Below are positions 54,643-62,643 of a DNA stretch of 64,000 nt, piece by piece. A model generated the notes under the pieces. It made no database searches. It was given only the letters and a program-made list of their open reading frames with translations, and was not told where the DNA came from. Position 1 is the stretch's first letter. Each line of letters begins with the position of its first letter. This DNA is from Rhizobium leguminosarum bv. trifolii WSM1325 (GTDB lineage Bacteria > Pseudomonadota > Alphaproteobacteria > Rhizobiales > Rhizobiaceae): the NCBI GenBank assembly GCA_000023185.1, contig CP001622.1, forward strand, positions 310,001 through 374,000, given 5' to 3'. The position numbers and the translations under genes are program-made.

Positions 54643-55376
54643 TTCGTCTCATAGTTTTCCTTGCCGCCATGATGGCGGTACCGGAACTGGCGGTGGCACA
54701 GCAGCTGCCGACTGACTTGTTGAACGTGCCGGTCGATGGCTCCGTCGCCGCCTGGATCATCCGCACATTCGGCCTGCTGACCATTCTTTCGGTCGCTCCG
54801 GGCATCCTGATTATGGTGACGAGCTTTCCGCGCTTCATCATCGCCTTCTCGATCCTGCGCTCGGGGATGGGCCTCTCCTCGACGCCCTCCAACATGATCC
54901 TCTTGTCGCTGTCGCTGTTCATGACCTTCTACGTCATGTCGCCGACCTTCGATCAGGCCTGGCAGAACGGCGTGCAGCCGCTGCTTGCCAATCAGATCAA
55001 CGAGACCGAAGCGGTCCAGCGTATCGCCGAACCCTTCCGCACCTTCATGGCGGCCAATACCCGCGACAAGGATCTGGCGCTCTTCGTCGATCTGGCGCGC
55101 GAACGCGGACAGAATATCCAGACGACCGATCCGATCGACTACCGCGTGCTGATCCCGGCCTTCATGATTTCCGAAATTCGCCGCGGCTTCGAGATCGGCT
55201 TCCTCGTCGTGCTGCCGTTCCTCGTCATCGACCTCATCGTCGCGACCATCACCATGGCGATGGGCATGATGATGCTGCCGCCGACCTCGATCTCGCTGCC
55301 TTTCAAGATTCTCTTCTTCGTGCTGATCGACGGCTGGAACCTGCTCGTCGGCAGCCTGGTGCGCTCGTTCAGCTGA
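54639..55376 (+). CDS. fliP: Flagellar export gate protein FliP
   Basis: A 245-residue export-gate protein with a cleavable-type N-terminal signal (LIVFLAAMMAVPELAVAQQL), then four helices, with the signatures PRFIIAFSILRSGMGLSSTP and GFEIGFLVVLPFLVIDLIVA. It builds the core of the export channel with FliQ and FliR, which are not in this window. Last gene of the flgB operon. Confidence 0.95.
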   Translation: MIRLIVFLAAMMAVPELAVAQQLPTDLLNVPVDGSVAAWIIRTFGLLTILSVAPGILIMVTSFPRFIIAFSILRSGMGLSSTPSNMILLSLSLFMTFYVMSPTFDQAWQNGVQPLLANQINETEAVQRIAEPFRTFMAANTRDKDLALFVDLARERGQNIQTTDPIDYRVLIPAFMISEIRRGFEIGFLVVLPFLVIDLIVATITMAMGMMMLPPTSISLPFKILFFVLIDGWNLLVGSLVRSFS

Positions 55377-55403
55377 CCGGCTGCCGCCGCTTGGATATTC
55401 GCC

Positions 55404-55443
55404 AATGAGAAACCCGCCGGATCGCTCCGGCGGGTTTCTCATT
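55404..55443. terminator. Bidirectional-type terminator hairpin after fliP
   Basis: A perfect 18-bp inverted repeat (AATGAGAAACCCGCCGGA and its complement) with a TCGC loop. It has no long T run but the arms begin and end AT-rich, so it could work in both directions between fliP and the convergent glycosyltransferase gene. Confidence 0.75.
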
Positions 55444-55504
55444 ATGCAGCAATTCAAAGAGCTACAGCGTCCGTTACGCGTCTGAAAGACGCGCGGCGCT
55501 GTAG
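55443..55504 (+). repeat. A-type palindromic repeat
   Basis: ATGCAGCAATTCAAAGAGCT, then CTACAGCG...CGCTGTAG around GCGTCT-gaa-AGACGC. It directly follows the fliP terminator hairpin and stops 14 bases from the glycosyltransferase gene end. Confidence 0.78.
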
Positions 55505-55517
55505 CGGTCGAAAAGCC

Positions 55518-57491
55518 TCATTCGGCCGCGAACGGCGCCGTGCGCGGCGGCAACGCCGGAATGTCCATGTGATCGGGGGCAAGACCCTGCTTGGCGCGCT
55601 CGGCCATGATTTGATAGGCCTGCTCCAGATGGTCGCAGAACCGTTCTGCGTCGAAGAGCGGCGCGGTATAGCGCTTCTCCTTGAGATGCGCCTTGTACTC
55701 AGCGATCCGTCCGGGATTCTCAGCCAGTTCGACAGCCATATCCTCATAGGCCCGCAGGTCGGGCGCGACGAGCTCAGGCAGGTCGATGGCCCTGAGCAGG
55801 CTCTCGCTGACGCGTGAGGCGAAGTTGGTGCCCTTGACGGTCAGGACCGGCAGGCCGCCCCAGAGCTGCTCCGAGGTGGTCGTGTGGCCATTGACGGGGA
55901 AGGTATCGATGCCGATATCGGCCGCCTGCTGGCGGTCGATGTGCTGTTCATAGGGCGCGCGGGGGCAGAAGATGATCCGCTTGGCGGAAATGCCCGCCGT
56001 CTGGAATTGCTTCAGGAGGTTTGCCTGGTTGCGCGGCGTATTCGCCATCAGCCAGAGCACGCTGTTCGGTGCGCGCTTGAGAATGCGGCACCAGCTGTCG
56101 ATCGTCTCCGGCGTGATCTTGCGGTTACCGTTGAAGGACGCGAAGATGAAGGCGTCATCAGGCAGGCCGAGTTGCTCGCGGGTGACAGGACGCGGCTTCG
56201 GACGATGCATCGGGTCGTTCGGCTGGTAGCTCTCCGGCAGGCGGCAGAACTTCTCGTGGTAGAAGGGCTTGGCCACCTCGGGCAGGACGAAATGGTCGCC
56301 GATGACGTAATCGAGATCGACATTGACCGTGCTGCCGGGGAAACCGAGCCAGCCGACATGCACCGGTGCGAGCGGCAGGTTGAAGGCCGTCGCGCGACTG
56401 CCCGAAGTGTGGCCCTTCAGGTCGACCATGATGTCGATATTATGCTCGCGCACCGCTTCCAGCACCGCTTGATCGGAGAAGCCGTGAACGGTGACGATCC
56501 GGCCCCAGCGGCTGCGGTCGATCGTGTTGTGCTTGAGGTATTCCGGGCCCGTATGGCAGAAGAGCGTCACCTCGAACCGGTCCGTGTCGTGCAGTTCCAG
56601 GATGCGCTGCAAGAGCTTCATCGTCGCATGGCGATCCCAGAAGTCTGATGACATGTAGCCGATGCGGATCTTGTCCGACCATGTGTGCGGTTGATTGCGG
56701 CGGAAGGCCACCCGTTCCTGGTTGAGGGGGGTGGTGCCGATCGTCGCATACCGGTTGAAGTCTTCGTTGCCGCACCAGTGCAGATGATAGAACGGGTTGT
56801 CCTTGCGCAGGATCTCGATATCGCCCTTTGCAAGGGCCGCGTCGATTACCGCCTGATGCTTGCTCGCCTCTTCGAACTCATTGAATTCGCGGGCGAAAAC
56901 AAGGTGAAGGAAGCGAAATGCGAGGTTGCCAGGAAAACGCTTGAAGATGTTGCGCGCGAGGTTCTGGTTGGTTGCGTCGTTCAGATCGTCGCTCAGCAGC
57001 AGGGCCGCCAGGCGCATATGATCGGGATTGGCACTCTGCGACAGCACCGTCTTGAACGGGCGGATGATATCCCGCTGCTGGCGCTTCAGATAGATCGCGG
57101 TGATGATGAAGGCGAGTTCCGCGTCTTCCTGCGCCTTGGTGAGGTTTCGCATGGCGATCAGCAGAGCATCGTCCTCGTTGCCGGTCTCGTAATGCAGCTT
57201 GGCAGCCTGTTTCTGGTATTCGTAGGAATTCGGTCCTTCGCAATTCCCGGCCAGGCCATAGGCTTTCGCGGCATCGGCCTTGAAGCCGAGCTGCACGAGG
57301 TTCTTGGCCAGCAGCGCATAGGTCTTGGCGTCCTGCTGGATATCCATCAACTGGTTGAGCGTCGCCAAGGACTGTGTGTAGCGGCCCATCTGGTAATCCT
57401 TGGATGCCGCAGAGAACGAAACTTTGCTGTTCAAAACCCAACTCCGTGAAGGAAATGTTCTGGCATGGCTGTCGATCGCCGAAGCGCGCAT
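55518..57491 (-). CDS. O-GlcNAc-transferase-like glycosyltransferase (GT41/SPINDLY-type)
   Basis: A 657-residue soluble protein. Residues about 40-250 are helical repeats of TPR style (GRYTQSLATLNQLMDIQQDA, KNLVQLGFKADAAKAYGLAG). From about 260 comes the Glyco_transf_41 catalytic part (KIRIGYMSSDFWDRHATMKL, DIMVDLKGHTSGSRA, VHVGWLGFPGSTVNVDLDYV, IGIDTFPVNGHTTTSEQLWG). GT41 enzymes attach sugars to Ser/Thr or Asn of proteins. ATG 57491 has GGGAGGA at ideal spacing. It lies between fliP and flaA within the flagellar locus and faces away from flaA, so flagellin is a candidate acceptor; this is inference. Confidence 0.85.
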   Translation of the reverse strand: MRASAIDSHARTFPSRSWVLNSKVSFSAASKDYQMGRYTQSLATLNQLMDIQQDAKTYALLAKNLVQLGFKADAAKAYGLAGNCEGPNSYEYQKQAAKLHYETGNEDDALLIAMRNLTKAQEDAELAFIITAIYLKRQQRDIIRPFKTVLSQSANPDHMRLAALLLSDDLNDATNQNLARNIFKRFPGNLAFRFLHLVFAREFNEFEEASKHQAVIDAALAKGDIEILRKDNPFYHLHWCGNEDFNRYATIGTTPLNQERVAFRRNQPHTWSDKIRIGYMSSDFWDRHATMKLLQRILELHDTDRFEVTLFCHTGPEYLKHNTIDRSRWGRIVTVHGFSDQAVLEAVREHNIDIMVDLKGHTSGSRATAFNLPLAPVHVGWLGFPGSTVNVDLDYVIGDHFVLPEVAKPFYHEKFCRLPESYQPNDPMHRPKPRPVTREQLGLPDDAFIFASFNGNRKITPETIDSWCRILKRAPNSVLWLMANTPRNQANLLKQFQTAGISAKRIIFCPRAPYEQHIDRQQAADIGIDTFPVNGHTTTSEQLWGGLPVLTVKGTNFASRVSESLLRAIDLPELVAPDLRAYEDMAVELAENPGRIAEYKAHLKEKRYTAPLFDAERFCDHLEQAYQIMAERAKQGLAPDHMDIPALPPRTAPFAAE

Positions 57492-57693
57492 GGACCGTCC
57501 TCCCAAAAACGAGGTCAGTCCGATGATGCTATCCCGGCATCTGCCATACTGGCATTCGAAGCTTGCTTGAAACCGGTGGCGCGATGAGTGCCTGCTTTGT
57601 CCGGAAAGCCTCGACTGTCCCAGGAAAACGCCCCTTCCGCCGGTAAAGTTTTCTTTTGTCGCTCGAATTCGGATGCCGAAAATTATCTTCAGC
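57492..57693. other. Divergent intergenic DNA between GT41 gene and flaA
   Basis: About 200 bases of non-coding DNA ahead of the flaA control region. Probably contains the minus-strand promoter of the GT41 gene. No gene seen. Confidence 0.4.
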
Positions 57694-57740
57694 AGGCATT
57701 AACTAAGCCTTGTGAGAAGGCATTAACTATGCCCTGCGAG
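57694..57740. repeat. Tandem 23-base direct repeat upstream of flaA
   Basis: Two near-identical copies (57694-57716 and 57718-57740) of a unit starting AGGCATTAACTA and ending GAG, with three differences and one base between them (period 24). Located about 180-230 bases before flaA, they are candidate binding sites for a regulator of flagellin expression. Confidence 0.65.
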
Positions 57741-57842
57741 GAGCCGGCCGAGGGTCCGTATTTTTAAGGAGTTGGCAAGCATTGGCTGCGAGATTGCCCT
57801 GGACATGACGGGTTTGGGCCAAACAAAACAGGCGCCGAGTAG

Positions 57843-57887
57843 CATGAAGCTGGTCCGTCATCGCCGGTACTATAGTCCGGTATGTCC
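57843..57887 (+). promoter_or_regulatory. Candidate class III promoter block of flaA
   Basis: CATGAAGCTGGTC, 28 bases from CATGA to TCCGG, then TCCGGTATGTCC. It is 35-80 bases before the start codon. The block recurs before flaB, flaC, flaD and icpA. Confidence 0.55.
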
Positions 57888-57921
57888 TCCTTTTTGTATC
57901 TAGTTTCCAGGGGACAGACTT

Positions 57922-58827
57922 ATGACAAGCATTAACACGAATTCTTCCGCACAGGCCGCTCTCCAGACGCTGCGCAGCGTCAACCAGAACCTGAACAACA
58001 CGCAGAACCACGTTTCTTCTGGTTACCGTGTTGAAAAGGCTTCGGACAACGCTGCTTACTGGTCGATCGCAACGACCATGCGTTCTGATAACAAGGCTCT
58101 CTCGGCCGTCTCCGACGCTCTCGGCGTAGGCGCCGCCAAGGTCGACACTGCTTACACCGCCATGGACAGCGCCATCGACGTCGTCGGCGACATCAAGGCG
58201 AAGCTCGTTGCCGCCACTGAAAACGGCGTCGACAAGGCCAAGGTCCAGGAAGAAATCGGTCAGCTGCAGCAGCAGCTCCTGAGCATCGCTCAGTCGGCTT
58301 CCTTCAATGGAGAAAACTGGGTTGCCGGCGCTGACGGCACCAAGAGCGTCGTCTCCTCGTTCGTCCGTGACGGCTCCAACGCCGTTTCGATCACCACGAC
58401 CGACTATGTTCTCGACAGCGGCTCTGCAGGCAACGTTCTGTTCGGCATGAGCGGCGGCTCGGTCGAAACCTCCACGGGTATCCTCGGTACTTCGAGCGGT
58501 GCGACCGGTTCGATCTACGCGATGGACATCACCAGCTTCACCGCCGGCCAGATCCAGTCGGCTCTGACCAACGTTGAAGCAGCTCTGAAGTCCATGACCA
58601 GCGCAGGCGCTGCTCTCGGCTCGCTCTCCAGCCGCATCGACGCCCAGGACGACTTCGTCTCGGCTCTGAGCGACTCGATCGACTCCGGTGTCGGCCGTCT
58701 CGTCGATGCCAACATGGAAGAAGAGTCCTCCAAGCTCAGCGCCCTGCAGACCCAGCAGCAGCTGGCGATCCAGTCGCTGTCGATCGCGAACTCCTCTTCG
58801 CAGAACATCCTGTCGCTCTTCCGCTAA
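57922..58827 (+). CDS. flaA: Flagellin FlaA
   Basis: A 301-residue flagellin with conserved N-terminal D0/D1 helices (QAALQTLRSVNQNLNNTQNH, VSSGYRVEKASDNAAYWSIA) and C-terminal D1/D0 (DDFVSALSDSIDSGVGRLVD, SIANSSSQNILSLFR). The central domain is short, as in rhizobial complex filaments. It is the first of four tandem flagellin genes and shares long DNA identity with flaB. AGGGGA precedes the ATG. A strong terminator follows. It is thought in rhizobia to be the principal subunit. Confidence 0.96.
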   Translation: MTSINTNSSAQAALQTLRSVNQNLNNTQNHVSSGYRVEKASDNAAYWSIATTMRSDNKALSAVSDALGVGAAKVDTAYTAMDSAIDVVGDIKAKLVAATENGVDKAKVQEEIGQLQQQLLSIAQSASFNGENWVAGADGTKSVVSSFVRDGSNAVSITTTDYVLDSGSAGNVLFGMSGGSVETSTGILGTSSGATGSIYAMDITSFTAGQIQSALTNVEAALKSMTSAGAALGSLSSRIDAQDDFVSALSDSIDSGVGRLVDANMEEESSKLSALQTQQQLAIQSLSIANSSSQNILSLFR

Positions 58828-58852
58828 GACCGGTCGGCACAAGGTTTCCAAG

Positions 58853-58890
58853 TTTCGCGGCCGGGTCATCCCCGGCCGCGAAATATTTTA
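58853..58890 (+). terminator. Rho-independent terminator after flaA
   Basis: TTTCGCGGCCGGG / CCCGGCCGCGAAA stem with loop TCATC and an AT-rich tail TATTTTAATA. Confidence 0.88.
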
Positions 58891-59030
58891 ATATAAGGTT
58901 AATGAAAATCCTTCTAAGCCTCAGATATTTTTAAGTAATTTCCAATTCGAATTCAGCTTTCCTTAACCATCTTGGTGTTTTCTAGGCCCATCGAAACGGC
59001 GAGTTAACCTTAACAGAAATGGTTAACAGG

Positions 59031-59074
59031 CATGATGCTGATCGCTGTGGGCCGGCCGAAAATCCGGAATGTCC
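59031..59074 (+). promoter_or_regulatory. Candidate class III promoter block of flaB
   Basis: CATGATGCTGATC, 27 bases from CATGA to TCCGG, then TCCGGAATGTCCC. It is preceded by GGTTAACAGG, which is repeated before flaC. TCCGG begins 47 bases before the ATG. Confidence 0.55.
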
Positions 59075-59109
59075 CTGTTTAAAATCTGCCAACAAGGGGC
59101 AAGCAAACT

Positions 59110-60018
59110 ATGACGAGCATCAACACCAATAACGCTGCAATGGCAGCCCTCCAGACTCTCCGTGGCATCAACCAGGGTCTCCAGGAAACCCAGGCCCACG
59201 TTTCGTCCGGCTATCGCGTCGGCAAGGCTTCGGACAACGCTGCTTACTGGTCGATCGCAACGACCATGCGTTCTGATAACAAGGCTCTCTCGGCTGTCTC
59301 CGACGCTCTCGGCCTCGGCGCTGCAAAGGTCGACACCGCTTACTCTGCTATGGACAGCGCCATCGACGTCGTCGGCGACATCAAGGCCAAGCTGGTTGCC
59401 GCCACTGAAAGCGGCGTCGACAAGGCCAAGGTCCAGGAAGAAATCAGCCAGCTGCAGCAGCAGCTCCTGAGCGTCGCTCAGTCGGCTTCCTTCTCCGGTG
59501 AAAACTGGGTTGCTGGCGCTGACGGCACCAAGAACGTCGTTGCCTCCTTCGTCCGTGACGGCTCCAACGCCGTTTCGGTCGTGATGACCGACTATGTTCT
59601 CGACAGCTCCTCCATGGGCAACGTTCTGTTTGGCATGAGCGTCGGCTCGGTCGAAACCTCCACGGGTATCCTCGGTACTTCGAATGGTGCGACCGGTTCT
59701 GTCTACGCAATGGATATCACCAACTTCACCCTCGGCGAAATCCAGTCGGCTCTGACTAACGTTGAATCGGCTCTGAAGGCGATGACCAGCGCCGGCGCTC
59801 AGCTCGGCTCGATCTCCAAGCGCATCGAACTGCAGGAAAACTTCGTGTCCGCTCTCAGCGACTCGATCGACTCCGGTGTCGGCCGTCTCGTCGACGCCAA
59901 CATGGAAGAAGAGTCCTCCAAGCTCAGCGCCCTGCAGACCCAGCAGCAGCTGGCCGTCCAGTCGCTGTCGATCGCGAACTCCTCTTCGCAGACCATCCTC
60001 ACGCTGTTCCGCGGCTAA
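59110..60018 (+). CDS. flaB: Flagellin FlaB
   Basis: A 302-residue flagellin, very similar to FlaA and FlaC (AALQTLRGINQGLQETQAHV, VSSGYRVGKASDNAAYWSIA, LSDSIDSGVGRLVDANMEEE). It has its own promoter block and terminators, so it is monocistronic. AAGGGG precedes the ATG. It likely co-assembles with FlaA and FlaC in a complex filament. Confidence 0.96.
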   Translation: MTSINTNNAAMAALQTLRGINQGLQETQAHVSSGYRVGKASDNAAYWSIATTMRSDNKALSAVSDALGLGAAKVDTAYSAMDSAIDVVGDIKAKLVAATESGVDKAKVQEEISQLQQQLLSVAQSASFSGENWVAGADGTKNVVASFVRDGSNAVSVVMTDYVLDSSSMGNVLFGMSVGSVETSTGILGTSNGATGSVYAMDITNFTLGEIQSALTNVESALKAMTSAGAQLGSISKRIELQENFVSALSDSIDSGVGRLVDANMEEESSKLSALQTQQQLAVQSLSIANSSSQTILTLFRG

Positions 60019-60036
60019 TAACCCGCCGAAACATCA

Positions 60037-60099
60037 GCCCGCCGGTCTCCGGCGGGCATCTCGGAATCGAGCCGCGCTTCAATGGAGCGCGGCTTTTTT
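60037..60099 (+). terminator. Double terminator after flaB
   Basis: A first hairpin GCCCGCCGG-tct-CCGGCGGGC (60037-60057) is followed by AGCCGCGCT / AGCGCGGCT (60070-60094) with a T run. Confidence 0.88.
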
Positions 60100-60188
60100 A
60101 ATGTCCGTTAACGATCGATTAACCATAATGCTGTCTTCTGCGGTCAACGAGACGGTGGGTTAACCAAATTTAAGAACCGGTTAACAGG

Positions 60189-60230
60189 CATGAGGCTGGT
60201 CCCCGTTCCCGGTAGCTTTCCGGAATGTCC
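60189..60230 (+). promoter_or_regulatory. Candidate class III promoter block of flaC
   Basis: GGTTAACAGGCATGAGGCTG, 25 bases from CATGA to TCCGG, then TCCGGAATGTCCC. Closely resembles the flaB block. Confidence 0.55.
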
Positions 60231-60265
60231 CTTTTTTCCATCTGCCAACAAGGGGCAATCATTTC

Positions 60266-61177
60266 ATGACCAGCATTTTGACGAACGTTGCGGCAATGGC
60301 CGCTCTTCAAACACTTCGCGGAATCAACGACAGCCTCGAGGATACGCAGAACCGCGTATCATCGGGTTACCGCGTCGAGAAGGCGGCCGACAACGCCGCC
60401 TACTGGTCGATCGCAACGACCATGCGTTCCGACAACAAGGCTCTCTCGGCTGTCTCCGACGCTCTCGGCCTCGGCGCTGCCAAGGTCGACACCGCTTACT
60501 CCGCCATGGACAGTGCCATCGATGTCATCAGCGAGATCAAGGCGAAGATCGTCGCTGCAACCGAAAAGGGTGTCGACAAGGCTAAAGTGCAGGAAGAAAT
60601 CGGCCAGCTGCAGCAGCAGCTCCTGAGCATCGCGCAATCGGCTTCCTTCTCCGGTGAAAACTGGGTCGCGGGCGCTGACGGCACCAAGAGCGTCGTTTCC
60701 TCGTTCGTCCGCGATGGCAACGGCAATGTCTCGGTCAAGACGACGGACTACATTCTGGACACGAGCTCCACGGGCAACGTTCTCTTCGGCATGGACTCGA
60801 CCGGCGCGATCGAGACCAGCTCCGGCCTTATCGGCACATCATCCGGTACGATCGGCTCGATCTACTCGATGGACATCACCAACTTCGATTCGCCTGAGAT
60901 CTCCATGGCCCTGACGTCAATCGAGGCAGGCCTTGAGGCGATGACCAAGGCTGCATCGCAGCTCGGCTCTATTTCCACTCGCATTGAGCTGCAAGAAGGC
61001 TTCGTCAGCGCGCTCAGCGATTCGATTGACTCCGGTGTCGGCCGCCTCGTCGACGCCAATATGGAAGAAGAATCCTCCAAGCTCAGCGCTCTGCAGACCC
61101 AGCAACAGCTGGCCATCCAGTCGCTGTCGATCGCCAACTCCAGCGCTCAGAACATCCTCACGCTGTTCCGTAGCTAA
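60266..61177 (+). CDS. flaC: Flagellin FlaC
   Basis: A 303-residue flagellin with the same D0/D1 ends (AALQTLRGINDSLEDTQNRV, VSSGYRVEKAADNAAYWSIA) and a middle that differs more from FlaA and FlaB (TGAIETSSGLIGTSSGTIGS). Preceded by AAGGGG. Monocistronic with its own promoter block and terminator. Confidence 0.95.
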   Translation: MTSILTNVAAMAALQTLRGINDSLEDTQNRVSSGYRVEKAADNAAYWSIATTMRSDNKALSAVSDALGLGAAKVDTAYSAMDSAIDVISEIKAKIVAATEKGVDKAKVQEEIGQLQQQLLSIAQSASFSGENWVAGADGTKSVVSSFVRDGNGNVSVKTTDYILDTSSTGNVLFGMDSTGAIETSSGLIGTSSGTIGSIYSMDITNFDSPEISMALTSIEAGLEAMTKAASQLGSISTRIELQEGFVSALSDSIDSGVGRLVDANMEEESSKLSALQTQQQLAIQSLSIANSSAQNILTLFRS

Positions 61178-61239
61178 GTCAGGCGCTGAAGCTGGACCGA
61201 ATCTTGCGCCGTCGTCTGGCCGCAAACGAGAAGCCTCCC

Positions 61240-61275
61240 GGACCGCGCCTCAAAACGGCGCGGTTCTTCCTTTTA
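61240..61275 (+). terminator. Terminator after flaC
   Basis: ACCGCGCC-tcaaaac-GGCGCGGT followed by TCTTCCTTTT. Lies about 65 bases past the stop. Confidence 0.75.
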
Positions 61276-61410
61276 TATCAACGGCTTGATCGAAATTTCT
61301 GGCGACGCGCCGGGCTCGGCGCCAGGCTCTTGCCCAACCGGTTGATATCGAGTTAACTTCGCTTTGAGTTGATTTGCTTTGCGACACACCGGTGGAAACT
61401 CTGCCGGAGG

Positions 61411-61451
61411 CATGACGCCACCCCAGTCGCCGCCGGCACTCCGGCCTGCCC
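61411..61451 (+). promoter_or_regulatory. Candidate class III promoter block of flaD
   Basis: CATGACGCCACCCC, 24 bases from CATGA to TCCGG, then TCCGGCCTGCCC. The weakest match among the flagellin genes, but with the same spacing as the icpA block. Confidence 0.45.
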
Positions 61452-61477
61452 TTTCACCCCGATTCCGAGACCTGTCG

Positions 61478-62440
61478 ATGACCGTTAAGATTACCAGCGC
61501 GGCCGCGGTGAATGCGCTTGCGGTGCTGCGCAGCATAAACAAAGAAGCCAGCCAGACCCAACAGCAAGTATCCTCGGGATATCGTATCGAGACGGCCGCC
61601 GACGATGCGTCCTACTGGTCGGTCGCGACCGTCATGCGTTCGGACAGCACCAATCTCGGAACGATCGGAGATGCGCTCGGCCTCGGCGCTGCCAAGGTGG
61701 ATGCGACCTACACGGCGATGGACTCCGCGATCGATCTCATCGGTGAGATTCGCGCCAAGCTGGTTTCGGCAAGAGAACCAGGCGCCGACAAGGACAAGAT
61801 CAACGCCGAGATCAGTGAATACAAGGAGCAGTTGCAGACGGTCGTCGAATCGACGTCGTTTGCGGGTGAAAACTGGCTGTTGAACGGCGATGCCGCCGCG
61901 CCGCCGACATGGCAGGTGATCTCTGGTTTCGTGCGCGCTCCAACCGGCGAATATCAGGCTCAGACCATCGATTTCCCATCCTCGCAGACCATCCTCATCG
62001 ACAAGAACAATGCGAGCGGCGGCCTGCTGACCAAGTCGGTCGATGCCAACGCGATCAACAACAGCGGCGCGACGTCGCGGAACTATTATCTGCTGAACGC
62101 CAACTCCACCACGCCGGCGACAGGTACGGAAATTGCGATTGGCAAGAACACGACCGATGCACAACTCACCGACATGCTTGACGTGACCGACTCGCTGCTC
62201 TCCTCGCTGACGACCACGGCCGCGTCCATCGGCGTGATGAAGACGCGCATCGACGATCAGATCGACTATACCGCCAATCTGTCCGATTCGATCGACAAAA
62301 GCGTCGGTGCGCTCGTCGATACCGACATGGACGAGGCTTCGATCCGGCAGAAGGCGATCGAAACCCAGAAGCAGATGGCCGTCGAAGCGATCTCGATCCT
62401 CAACACGGCCGCAAGCAAGATCCTGATCCTGCTGGAATAG
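61478..62440 (+). CDS. flaD: Flagellin FlaD
   Basis: A 320-residue, more divergent flagellin (NALAVLRSINKEASQTQQQV, VSSGYRIETAADDASYWSVA, MDEASIRQKAIETQKQMAVE) with a longer middle region than FlaA-C. ATG 61478 starts the conserved helix; the frame is open upstream to 61379 but without flagellin similarity. Weak ribosome-binding site. In R. leguminosarum flaD is a minor filament component at the same place. Confidence 0.93.
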   Translation: MTVKITSAAAVNALAVLRSINKEASQTQQQVSSGYRIETAADDASYWSVATVMRSDSTNLGTIGDALGLGAAKVDATYTAMDSAIDLIGEIRAKLVSAREPGADKDKINAEISEYKEQLQTVVESTSFAGENWLLNGDAAAPPTWQVISGFVRAPTGEYQAQTIDFPSSQTILIDKNNASGGLLTKSVDANAINNSGATSRNYYLLNANSTTPATGTEIAIGKNTTDAQLTDMLDVTDSLLSSLTTTAASIGVMKTRIDDQIDYTANLSDSIDKSVGALVDTDMDEASIRQKAIETQKQMAVEAISILNTAASKILILLE

Positions 62441-62643
62441 GGGCGGGCGCGATCACGGGTGGCAGCGGCGCCATTCATCCTCGCGCAAGTTTGACTGCCT
62501 AGTTTCCGGCATGAAGGCATCGTCCGAATCCGTGCCGGCGCAAGGTCAGGCTCTTGCCCGTTTCGAAGGGGATGCCGACGCACAACGTCACTTTGAGCGG
62601 GGGCGGGCATGTTGCATGCCTCCCGAATGCTGGATGGTTTTTT

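Noticed and set aside
57922..62440. Repeated sequence suggesting a CRISPR array or transposon
   Set aside because: The repeats are conserved ends of four flagellin genes, not short regularly spaced units; no transposase or cas gene is present.
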